Origin: an uncultured Lentisphaeraceae bacterium
GTDB taxonomy: Bacteria > Verrucomicrobiota > Kiritimatiellia > RFP12 > DVOR01
Length of the DNA stretch: 24,113 bases
Reading direction: 5' to 3'
Assembly (NCBI GenBank): GCA_937892925.1
Contig: CALBHX010000014.1
Coordinates: 1-24,113, forward strand
The notes beneath the pieces were generated by a model. The model made no database searches, was not told the origin of the DNA, and saw only the letters and a program-made list of their open reading frames with translations. Both the position numbers and the translations under genes were made by a program. Below, in pieces: positions 1 through 12,000 of the stretch; positions within the stretch are counted from its first letter, which is position 1, and every line of letters begins with the position of its first letter.

Positions 1-2
1 AA

Positions 3-80
3 GTGGATGATCTGGCCGTCTATGCCACGGCGTTGCGCGGTTCGCAGTTGACGCAGGTGGTGGCCGAAAAGATGAGTGCG
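3..80 (+). other. LamG-like domain tail at the left edge
   Basis: The first 25 residues contain V-D-D-L-A-V-Y-x-x-A-L-x-x-S-Q-L. This matches the usual last strand of LamG/concanavalin-like jelly-roll domains (iDdvrvynraLsaeEi). It implies that the rest of the domain, about 150-200 residues, lies upstream of the window. Only the tail is visible, so the call rests on one short motif. Confidence 0.5.
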
Positions 81-3000
81 TGGCGCTGGCACAGCGCCGA
101 AACGCCCGAGGTGTTGGTAGACCCTGCGGCAACGGACTGGACGGATGCTTCCGGCGCGGCCGGGACGTGGCCCGGGGAGGGCAACACCGCCGCCGAAACG
201 TCAGCCATGCTGACGCTTGGGGATGAATCGGCGTATGACACGTTCCTGAAGGCGGTGGCGGAGAAGGGCTTTGTTTCCCGGCAGGCAATCCTTTCGGGTG
301 CGGTCTTCTCCTATCGGCCGCAGAGCCCGCTTACGGTGCTTTCGGTTCCATCGGGGCTTGGCTCGCTCTGCGTGGATAATGATTTCACGATTGACCTGAG
401 TGAGGTGCAGGCACAGGTGACGGCGGCTGTGCTCGGCGGCGTGACGAAGCTTAAACTGGCGGAGGGCTCCTTCTCCGGCACGGCCACGCTCCGGAATGTG
501 CCCGAGGGGCTCATGCTTCAGGCGCAGGCCGATGAAAGCGGGATCGCGCTGGTCTCCGAAACCAAGGGGTTGTGGAGCACATCCGTTGATATCAAGTGGG
601 ACGGCATTGACGGGAAGTCAATCCTGTATGGTCTGGAAGGCTATGAGGTGATTGGCACAAGCTGGAATGAGATCCAGCCGAACGCCTCGGGTGTTACGCT
701 CTCAAACCTCAAGCTGAACAACGGCACCACGCTTTCCGGCTCCGCGCTGAAGGTAACGACCTCTGGCGGTGCATCCTATACCTACCGCTCGGGTTATGCG
801 GATCTCATGCTGAAAGGTGTGGCGCCCGGTCCGGTGCGGTATGCGTTCACGGGTATTCCGGCCGGCACCTATGAAGTGCTGCTCTACTTCTCGCATTCAA
901 GCGACTATAAGGCTTCGCCGGTGCGCGTCATCGATGCGCAGGGCTCGCGCTACTATACCTATGTGGACGGCACGCTGACGAGCTCGGAATATGTACCGGC
1001 CGGGTGGGGCAAAACCAATACAGATGGATATGTTGAGGGGCAGAACACCATTAAGATGCCGGTAACGGTTGGGCGTGACGGCACACTGACGATCGAGGCT
1101 TCGGACAGCGCGTCCCCAACGGCGGGGCCCGGGCTGGACTGGTCCACCTCTGACGGGCGCGGGTTTACCGCCGGCATTCAGCTGGTGCGTGTGCCGGGCG
1201 GAGTGGTCTATACTCGCACGGTTACAGACGATGCGAACTGGGCGGAGGCGGGCGCTTGGTATCTGGCCGATGGCACTGTGGCGCCGGAGGCCGAACCGCC
1301 GGAAGATGCCCTTGTCTTACTCACGATGACAGACGACGCCACGTTGACAGTGGCGCATGCGGATCTTCTTCTTCAGGAGCTTCGTGTCTATGGCGGGGGC
1401 GTTCTGACGCTGAACTATGACGGTTCCTGGCTGACGGACGATGATTACCGTGCGATTCCTGCCAACGGCACCACGATGACGCTGTTCGAGGGGACGTATG
1501 AAGCCAATGATGTCCGCTTCTGGATGGCTCCGCTCAAGTATGGCGCTTCAGCCGCGCTCTCGGCAGAGGGATCCAAGGTGTCGGCCAAGCTGACGCTGCC
1601 GGATTCCTGTTTCCCTGCGGATGCCGGCATGATCAGCGTCAACTTCTGGGACTTCTCGCACCGGGGTTCAAAAACGGCTTCTACGGGCGGGGGTGGTAAG
1701 CTTGGAGATTCCGGCACAGCCGGGCCGTTCGCCACATCTGTCAAGCATTGGGTGCAGCCTGCGGAGGATCTCACGGGAGAAAAGCCTTACACGCAGACCA
1801 TGAATCTCATTTCGGTGCCGTACACCTCGCGCGGGGATGCAGATGCCGCGCAGGCGGTGCTTGCCAATGCGCTGACGTTCCAGACGGGCGGCGGCTCCTG
1901 GGATGGAGGAAACAGTTCCCGCTCACTGCTGGAGGGCTTCCTCTCGGATCGTCCGGTCAGCTCCGATGGCAAGTCCGGGCCGAATGCGAACCTTCAGGTA
2001 AAGATCCCATCTACGTGGGGCACCTATAAGGTGGTGCTGTATGCATCGGTCAATGCCGCCAACGTGTCCTTCACACCGCCCAAAGTGAACGGCAAGTGGT
2101 ATACCTACAGCGCAGATAGCGAACTGTTGGTCGTGGACGGTGTGGCCGAGGGCGCGAATCCGGAGGGGAATCTCTGGGGGACGACCGGGGATAACGCCAC
2201 CGATCCGCTGGTTGAGGGCGTCAATTATATGGTCATTCCCGGGCTTTCCGGCGACCTTTCGATTGAGTGGTTCACCAAGCTGACCTCGACCGGCGGGATC
2301 AATAATGCCAATGGCCGCTTTGGGCTGGCTGCCTTGCAGATTATTCAGGAGGGCACGCCGGTGCTTTCCGATGCCAAGGTCTTCCGAGCGGAAGTCACCG
2401 GTGAGGCGGATTGGGCCACGCTTCAGTGGAAGGACGTGAACGGAGCGGATACGACGGCTCCCGGCGCGGCGGATGTCGCCGAGCTGATTCTGACGGGAGA
2501 TGCCGTGGTGTCTGCGGAGGCGGAAGCCAAAGTAGGCACGCTGCGCGTTTATGGCAACGGCTATGCGGTGGCCTTCCCAACGCGTGAGCAGCTGGTGCCG
2601 GAGAATTATGTCTTCCTCAATTCCGCCACGCTGGATCTGACAACGGCGGCGGAGACGCTTCCGGAGAACTGCTCTGCGCTGCCTGCCCGGCTGCGCTATA
2701 CGTATGCCTTCTCTGGAAATGTGTCCACAACGGCGGCTTATATTCAGGAATTTGCGGCGGGTTATGCCGGCGTGGTAACGCCAGCCGGCGGCGTGGTGGA
2801 GTTCTCCGGCGGCACGGCTGCCTTCTCCGGGTTCCCGGCCAGTGCCACCAAGACAACGTATGTCTTCTCCGGAGAGGTTCGCGCCACAGCTACGCAGTTC
2901 TCGCTGGGCGAGGCGGAGATGATTTTCCGCGATCAGGCCAAAGGCGCGGCGAGCGGCCTTTCGATGGTTGATGGCGGAGCAAACCGGACGGCTTCGCTGG

Positions 3001-6000
3001 AATTGGAGGACGATGCTTCGCTGACGGTCTCCGGCTCCACGAATAATACGACCACATCGGTCAGCCTCCTAGTCGGCCATTGGGCCGGTACGGCATCGGT
3101 AACTTTGCGGGGCAATGCCTCGCTGATTGCCGAGCAGGCGGAGCTCTTCCTCGGGCATGACGCAGTTTCAAGCAAGCTGAGCCTTCATGACAACGCGGTT
3201 GTGTGGGTGGCCGGGCTCTCCACGCACCGAACCAACACGGCCGGTTCGTCTGCGATTGCCCTGAATGGCGGGCGGCTGCTTATCGGGTCTCACGGCGTTC
3301 GCTCGTATGAGGGGCGGCAGATTGCGCTCGACTTTGCCGGCGGCGCTTTTGGCGCGTGGCAGGATGTTACGCTGGGCGCGGATGCCGCGGCCTGCTTTAG
3401 TTCGGTCTCCGGCTCGGTCATCTTCGAGTCCGAGTCTGCGGCGGCCTTGACGCTTACGCGGCAGGATCCGTTCCTTACGGATACATCTCGAAAGACAACG
3501 CTTCGTTCCGGCGGGTTGGTGTTGAAGGGTTCGACCTTTAGCGGCATGCCGCGCATGGAAGTGGTAAGCGGAACACTCTCGCTGGTTGACAGCGCTCCGG
3601 CATTCCCTGCGTTGACGATGCGCGGCGGTACGCTTGCGTTGGAAGCCGGGTTCCCGGTGTTTGATGCGTTGACCTTTGCGGGAGACGCCGTTGTGCGCAT
3701 CCCGCTGGTGGAGCGGCTGAGTGAAGGCGGCTATCTGTCCATGACCGATGCGCGGGCGCTGCCGGATCTGTCTCGGGTGGTCTTTGACCTCGTGCTCAAT
3801 CCGGAACGTTCGGAAACAGAACGCGTGCTGCCGTCGGTGCCGTTGATTCTCGGCACCTATGCCGAGGGCGCCGAGCCGGTGATTAAAGGCTTTGGTCTTT
3901 CCAACAATACCAACGGGGCGATTACGGATTATCAGGCGGCACTGCTGGCCGGGACGGCCGGTAAGGGGCTTTATGCTGTGCTCAAGGGCGCAGAGGTGCT
4001 TTCGGCGCATACGGTTCACCTGACCGATCCCACAGAGGGCGGCGGGTATCCGCTCATCCAGAGCACGGTTGATGTCTATCCCTATCACATCTTTTCCGGA
4101 GATGTGGCCGGGGCGCGGCTGAAGATCCCGGAGGGCGGTGCGGCGCTGCCGCATGCCTCGTTCACGGGCAACACCATCCGCGTGGTGGCGGCCGGCGATA
4201 CGCCGCATGTGCTGCTGCGGGGGCTGGGCTGCACCTTCTCTGCGGATGTCATTTTTGACCTGAGTGCCTGGGCGGCGAAGCTGCCGGATGTGGTGCGCGG
4301 AGCGGTGTTGGATGTGCCTGCCAGCGTCTGCCTGCTGTCCGGGGGCGTTGTGAAGTCGCCCGCCTCGGTGCGTTTGACCGTGGATTTGGGCGCGTATACG
4401 CTCCCCGAAGGGTTTGAAGGCGCGGTAGAAGTAACCAAGGCCGGCGTCTACTATGTGGTTCGCTCGACGCGGCGGACGCGCACGGTGTCGGTGAACTTTA
4501 CGGAAGCGGGTGTGCCGTTGTCCGCGCCGCCTTCACGCATCGGCGTTTATGCGCTGGCCAATGGCGCGTGGAATACGCTTGCCGGGTCGTTCGCCTCTTC
4601 GGCGCTTCGTCTCTCCGATGTGGGCGGCGCGGCAGCTGAAACGGCGCAGACGGCTGATGGGGCGCCTACGCAGGTGATCGCTTATACCTCGCTCACCCGG
4701 CGGGACGACAGGGCTCCCGCATCGCTTCTGCGTGTCTGGCTGGATGATTCCGCCGCGCAGTCGGTGCGCTTGTCCAACCTGCCGTTTGAGGCTTACCGTC
4801 TGGCGTTCGTCTTCTCCAATGATCTGGAGGGCGCGGCCTATGCGCCGGTAACCGTTGCGGATGTGCCCTATACGATGGATGCCGAGGGCTATGTCCGCCG
4901 CGGCATCCAGGGTTATTCGGTAACAGATGCGGCCGGGAATCCTTCCATTGATATTCCCGGAGACACCGCTTGGGGCTCCACCGACAAGCCCGAAAGCGAT
5001 GCGGTCGTTTCGCTCGGCGCCAACGCGCTGGTAACCGATGTGCTCATCGCCTCAACCGTTTCAATCGCGCTTCCGGCGTTTGAATATGCCAGCCGTTATG
5101 CCGGGTTGGCCGCGCTTCAGGTGATCGAGGCTCCGCTTCCAACGGCTGCCGCCGCGGCGAAAGCTTTCACGTGCACGATCCCGGCTTCGGGGGATTACGT
5201 GCTCGCAGAGATGACGCTTTCCGGGGATGGTGCCGCGTGGGAAAGCGGCGCAGAGAATGTGTTGACGGTCGTGTGCAATGAAACGGCTTCGCTGACGCTT
5301 CCTGCGGGCTTCGAGGCAGACCGGATTATCTGCCGCGGCTCCGGAACGCTCACCCTTCGCGTTGTCAATGACGGCGGTGCGGCTATCACGGCGCTTAACG
5401 CCGCGCAGATGGCCAACCTGACCGTGGCGTTCCCCTGCGCCGGTGTTGCCTTCTCCCCGGCATCCGGCATCTCGCGGTTCGAGTCTTCGTTTGACAATAA
5501 CGGGCAGACCTATCTGATCGCCCGCGGGGCGACCCTCGCGCTAGGCGAAAACTCGGGCGTGGTGACCAATCTGGATTCCGGATCGGCCGACTTGACGGTC
5601 GACACGGCTTCGCCCGGCGTCCTCCGCCGCGATTACCCGGTGGCGCAGGCGTCTTCGCAGATGTTCCCGGCCATGACGCTGGCCATGCGCAGCAGCACCT
5701 ATACGCTTGCGACCGACAACTCCAACTACAATGTGTTGGTTGAAGAAGGGGACACCTTCACGCGGACGGCCAAGTTCCATCTCCAGAATCCGGCTTCCGG
5801 CGCACGCTGGAGCTTCACGCAGACCGGCGGCACCGCCTCCTTCCTGAATGCAGATTCCGGACAAGGGGGGCTCCTGCTCTTTAATAACAACAGCGCGGCC
5901 GGCAATACGGCTGAAATCAATGTTTCCGGCAATGTAGAAACGCGTCTGGAAGCAACGGCCATTTGGGCTTGGCGGGATCAGACCGCCGCCGTGCTGAACG

Positions 6001-9000
6001 TTTCCGGTGAGGCCACATTGGCGCTGGGGGCGGAAGGGCTGAATGCCCGCGGCGCCGGTTCGAGCATTGCGTTGACGCTGCGCGGCAAGGGCACACTGGA
6101 AGCCACGGCGGCTACTTTGCCCGGCGGCGGCTCCGGAACCGTGCGGGTGACGCTGGAAGGCGGCCGCCTGACAACGGCTCAGGATGAAAGTGCATTGACG
6201 CTTCCGCTGGTCTTCCTGGGCACGGCGGATGAGCCGACAATTATCGCGCCGGCAGCGCTCTCTGCGATGGTGCTTTCCGGTGCGAACAGCGGCTCCGGTG
6301 TGATCGTTGTTTCGCGCGGCACGCTGACAGCAGCCAACGACCGGGCACTCGGCGGCGCGGCGGTAACCGTTCAGAGCGGCGCAGCCTTTGAGGCGCGGAA
6401 GCTCACGGCGGCGGCCACCGGCTCCGTCTCCTTCGCATCAGGGGCGCAGTGCGTGGTTACCACTGCGAAAGCCCCGACGCTGCCCTTTACGGCGCAAATC
6501 GCCGGAGCGATTACGTTCCCTGATGGCAAGGATGCCGTAATGTTCAGTCTGAACGGGGCGGCGTATGACGGCGCCCAGCTGACGGTCGATGAAGCCGCCG
6601 GCACGGTTACTTTTGTGGAAGCTGCCCGCCTGACGGCGGAGAATGTAACGTGGGATCCGCAGGTTGCTTCCGGTGCGTGGCAGGATGGCACCTCCGGCCC
6701 TTGGGCGGACGCCAAGACGTACCGTAACGGCGGCGGTGTTGCTTTCGGAACAAACGCGACCTTGACGGAGAACAACGGCGTTCATGTTGCCCTCAAGGGT
6801 AAAGTTGCGCCGAAGTCGCTCGCGGTGTCCGCATCGGATACCTATACGTTCGAGCAGGGGGCAGAGGGTGCGTATCTGGATGCCTCGGCTCTGGGAACAA
6901 CGCTTGCGCTGGGCAGCGGGCAGGTGTATGACGTCCCGATTGGGGTCAGCACCGTTGGCGTGACGCTCGGCGGCGGCTACAACACCTTCCGCCTGCTCGG
7001 TGTTCGCTCCAACGGCGGCCGAACAGCCTCCCTTGTGGGCTCCGGGAATGTCGGCGGCGGCTCGCAGGGCACGCATGGCGTGTGGTTCGGCAGCGGCTAT
7101 TCCGGGGATATCACCTGGGCGCCCCATGCCGGAGAGACGCAGATCCTCTCGCCGTTCGGCTCGCATTTGAGCGGCTCCGGGACGATAACCGTAACCGGCG
7201 CAGGCACCGTTCAGCTTGCCGGGCACACGGGCGGAACGAACTGGAATGATAAATTCTCCGGCACCTTTGTGGTGCGTGACGGCGGCACGCTTGACTTCAC
7301 GATGACGCGTGAATACAGCGGCGCCAATGGGGATGAGGATATCTACTTCCGCAAGATGGCGCTGACCGGAACCGCGCCGGTGCTCACCGTGCGCAATGGC
7401 GGCACCGTTCGCTTTAGCGGCACACGCGGCCTCTTTGGCGGTTGGTCGCAGCGGGAAACCGCCGCGAATATTCAGGCAGAACCGATCGCCATCGGGTATC
7501 AAAGCGCCGTAGAATATGCCTATGTGAACAGTTCCAATGGCCAGCAGTATATCCCTTACGGCTTTCTGATGAATGGCGATAATGCCGCGCTCTGGATTCG
7601 GGATGGCGCGGCCACCGGCAAGGCAGAAGATATGCGCGGCCTCTTGGTGTCGCGCGGAGCGACCATTCAGGTGGCTGGAATCGGTGAGCCGGGCGACCCG
7701 GATGACCCGAAGACCAGCCGCGAAATGGTGCAGGATCCTGCCCGCCCGGAGGACCCCACAGCGCAAATTCCCTCTGAAAACTACGGAAATCTCACGGAGG
7801 GGATCACGGCTGTTATTGACGCTATGGAGGGCACGGGCCTTTCGCGGTGGGGAAATAATGGTGTGAATGATGCGGTTTATCTCCGCGTGGGTGAGGGTTC
7901 AACACTGCGTATTCTTGCGAACCTGATCAATAATACCGCAGCTTCAACAGGTGATACGCCCTTCGCCAAGGTTGGCGCAGGCCGGCTCACGCTAGAATAT
8001 CCCGCTATCACAGACAAGGTGCTGCTGGATGTTCGGGAAGGCGTTCTCGGCGGTTCTGCGGAGCTGACGGATGCCGCCTCGGCGGTTTCTGTGGCGGCCG
8101 CCGCAACCATTGAGGCAGGTTTGCGCATGACGCAGCTGACGCTCGCGGGCGGCGCCACGCTGGCGCTTGACCCCACCGGCGCCAAGGTGCTGCGCGCCGA
8201 CCGCGCGATCTTCACTGCCGGTGGCACGTACACGGTGGTCTCCCTGCTCTCGGAAGAATCGATTCCAGAGGCCGCACAGATGGAGCCGGTTAAGGTGATG
8301 GCCTGGAGCGGTGTGCAGGGCGCGGATTCTTCTACGTTTGTGCTTGCTCCCGCCTTGGAAGAGAAGGGTTACGGCCTTGAGGTTCGTGATGACGGGCTTT
8401 ATCTCATGAACCGGACGGTTTACGTCCGTACCATGGACTTCGGCACAGTTGATCCGCTCAATCCGCCTGCTGCCGTCCGCCTCGCGTGGTATGCCGACAA
8501 GGCGTGGTATCGCCAGGATGACCCGGCTACGCTGCGGAATTACGATCCTGCCGAGAATGAAGCGGCCACCGCGCTCTTCATTCTCCCCGATGCCTATGCG
8601 CCCGGCGCAGGCCCTGAAGGCTCCACGCTTACGGTTCCCACCGTTACGCTCACGCTCACCCGCTCGGTCAGCTTTGCTTCCGTACGCTTTGCGGTCTGGG
8701 CGGCGGCTCCGACAGCGGAAGATCCGGACGCCCGTGAGCTGGTGCAGCTCACCGTTCCAGTGATTTATCACTACAATCTCACCGGCGAGGAAATGCCCTC
8801 CGGGAATGAAGCTAAGTCCTTTACCTGGGTGCCGACCCTCTCGGTGGAGCGCCCGGACGGCACTTCTGCCGTGGCTACGGTGACGACCACCGTTCCGACC
8901 GGCTATGCCTACACCCTGCGCGATGCCACGGTGGTGGTCTATGCATCGGCTACCAAGCCGGCCATCAATGTGAACTTCACTGGCAAGGCCGCCGGCGACG

Positions 9001-12000
9001 TTTCGTGGATTGACGCGGGTGACAATCCCTGCGGTGCGGAACCCTTCGCGGGCGTTTACTGGAACAACGCATCGGCCGCCATCGGCAGCGGCAATGAATA
9101 TCTTGCCGCCTCCGGCGATAATCTCCTCTTCCGTATCTATGCGGCTGTGGCCGGTGTGGAGCCGGGCGAGGATGGTCAGGCCGTAACCTCCGAGGTGGTC
9201 TACTCCACGGTTGGCGCCGCGTCTGTGGCCTCCCGCCGCGGCACGAGCAATGCCGGCCTTGCAGCCGGTTTCCTCAAGGGCAATCAGGCCACGCTGGCCG
9301 AGGATTATCTCCAGCAGGGTGGCCTGACGCCTTCCGGGACGTCTTCCGGCTGGCATGTGCGTGTGGGTTCGGTGCCCTTCAGCGCCTTTGATCTCTACCT
9401 CGTCTTTGCCGGCGAAACGGAGGGTGCGGTAACCTATCCTGCTGTGCGCATTAAGTTGGGCAGCGAGGATTGGCGGACGTACTCCTTGGTCAATGGCTGG
9501 GCAGCTCCCGCCGCCACTGGCGATGAATGGAGCGGGATCGGCGGATTGGTGAATGGCGGTTTTGCGGATGGACGCAACGTCCTCCACTTCCGCTTCACCA
9601 TGCCCACCGGCTCCGATATTCAGATTGCCGCCTGCGATGGCGGCCAGCCCAGCGCCGCCGCTGCGTCCGCAGTCGGTCTTGCCGCGCTGCAGATCGTCCG
9701 GTGTGAAGACGGCGCTGAGAATGAACGCCTCGGCACGGGCAAGTGGTCGGATGCCGCCGGATGGCGCCGCACGATGCTCGACAGCGTGGAAACCGGCCGG
9801 TGGGTCGATGCCACCGCGGCCGCGCCGCGCGCCGCCTGGATCCCGGCCACCTCGCAGATTGCCGCCGATATGGCTGCCGCAACGCCGCGTCTGCGCATTA
9901 CCGGCGCTTCCACCATGCGCTTCACCGGCACGGAGGGCGCTCTCTCCACCGGCGCAGTCGATCTTTACGATGCCACCTCTTCCGGCATCTTCAACTTCGA
10001 GAGCAATATCTTCTCGCAGCCGCCGAACATTGTGCTTGCCCCCGGCATCACCTTCACTGTTCCGGAAGATTCCGGCACGGTGACGAACAACTGGCGCTGG
10101 GTCTACGATGACGCCACGCGCACCGGCGACAATGCGCAGTCGTCCACCCTGCACAAGACCGGCTCGGGCGATCTCGTGCTTACCCGCACCATGCTCAGCA
10201 AGCTGCAGATTGATGACGGCACGCTCTGGCTGAATAATGCCATTGACGGCGCGTATACCCGCTCGGCGCAGATCACCGGCGACGGTGTCTTTGGTGTGGA
10301 CGGCACGAATGACCTGAGGATCTCCTGGAACAATCTGCGCACGTCCGGCGCTTCCAATGGCATTCTGGCGCGTGTCCGCGGCGGCGTGTTCTATCTTCAT
10401 GCCGATAACGGCTCTCTGCCGGATGGCGGCATTATTCAGGCCGAGGGGAGCGGCCGCATGGTTATGACGCTCAATTCCGGTGGTCAGCGCCGCCCCTTCA
10501 ATCATGGGTTGATGAAGGCCATCAACGGCGGCGGAATCATCTGGCGCAAGGCGACCAACCTCTTTGCCGAGGCTGACCGCCCGAGCGTCCTGCTCGATAG
10601 CGGCGATCTCTATCTGGAGCTGGAAGGAGGTTCGCATTATCACCTCTACAACCTGACCACCCGCGGCAATTCCCGCCTCTACTTCAAGTACAACACGGCT
10701 CAAGCGTGGAATCGCGAGGGCTTTATTCTGTGGGATGGCAAGCTCAATGTGGAGAGCGGCGCACTGGCGGCTTATGCCGATTCCGGCCAGGAAAACTCCC
10801 TCTTCATCCGTGCGGTGGGCGATCAGGGCTATGGCAACGGCTCCTACATCCATGTGGCCACCGGTGCCGAGTTCTACAGCGATCTCCCCATTGGCGGCGG
10901 CAATAACAATGCCAACCGCGTCATCAACAAGGTGGGCGGCGGCATTTGGGTGCAGACGCGCTCCATCTCCAATAACCGCGGCAACAACGGAGCGTCGTGG
11001 TGGGCCTCGGATGTCCGCGTGCGGGAGGGTACGCTTCGCCTCAACATGGGCACAAGCAACCTGATCCTCTACGGCGGCACGCGCAATATCTCCGTTTCTG
11101 CCGGGGCGCGTTTTGACGGCGCCGGCACGGTGAACAATAACGTGAACATCACCATCGATGCCAACGGGACGCTTGCTTCCGGCCTTCCTGCCGGCTGGAC
11201 CGGCGCTGCCTGGAGCAAGTGGAAATACGATTACCCGGCGGCCTTCAAGGGCGAAACCTCCAACTCCATCAAAAAGCTCCGGTTCAACGGCAAGCTGACG
11301 ATGGCGAACAATGCCATTCTGGAGTGCGACCTGAGCAACAACAACGTGCTCGATGTGGATGGCGCCGTTACGCTGGGCGGGAATCTCACCGTCCGCCTCA
11401 CCAATCTGCCGACCTCGCTCACAGCCGCGCGCAAGCTTACCGACTTCGCTTCCGCGCCGTCGGGCGATCCCATCATCACCTGCCCTGAAGCGATTGCACT
11501 GGATGCGGAAGTGGTGTTGGAGGATGGCAACCTCTGGCTGAAGCCCTCTGCGTCTTCCTACGTGTGGGCAGACCAGGCCGGGCAGTGGTCCGACAAGGCT
11601 TGGACGTATGAAGGTGAAGCGGCGGCGGCCTTCCCGCTCACGGCGATGAGCACCACCACTTCGCCCGTGGCGCGCGTACAGGCCGGTTCGGCCTCTGTCA
11701 GCCTGGGCGTGGATAAGGGCGGGCTCTCTCTGGATGGCCGCGATTGGGCGATGAAGGCCTTGATCTTCTCGGCCAATCCCGGGCAGACGATCACGATCAC
11801 CGAGAAGCTGGATCCGCTCCCGACGCCGCTTCCCGATCCCTGGACGGCCAACTATCGCCTGAATACGCTTCAGGTCAATACCACCGTCTGGAAGCTCGGC
11901 ACCGGCACGGTTCGTGTGGATGCGCCGATCAAGTTCTTCTCTACCGGTGCGGACGCCTCGCTGCATGTCTCCTCCGGCACGCTCCGCCTGACGCACCCGC

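Noticed and set aside
5865..5870. G6 tract inside the giant coding region as a slippage switch
   Set aside because: Six G are too few for frequent slippage, and other short G runs occur in this GC-rich gene.
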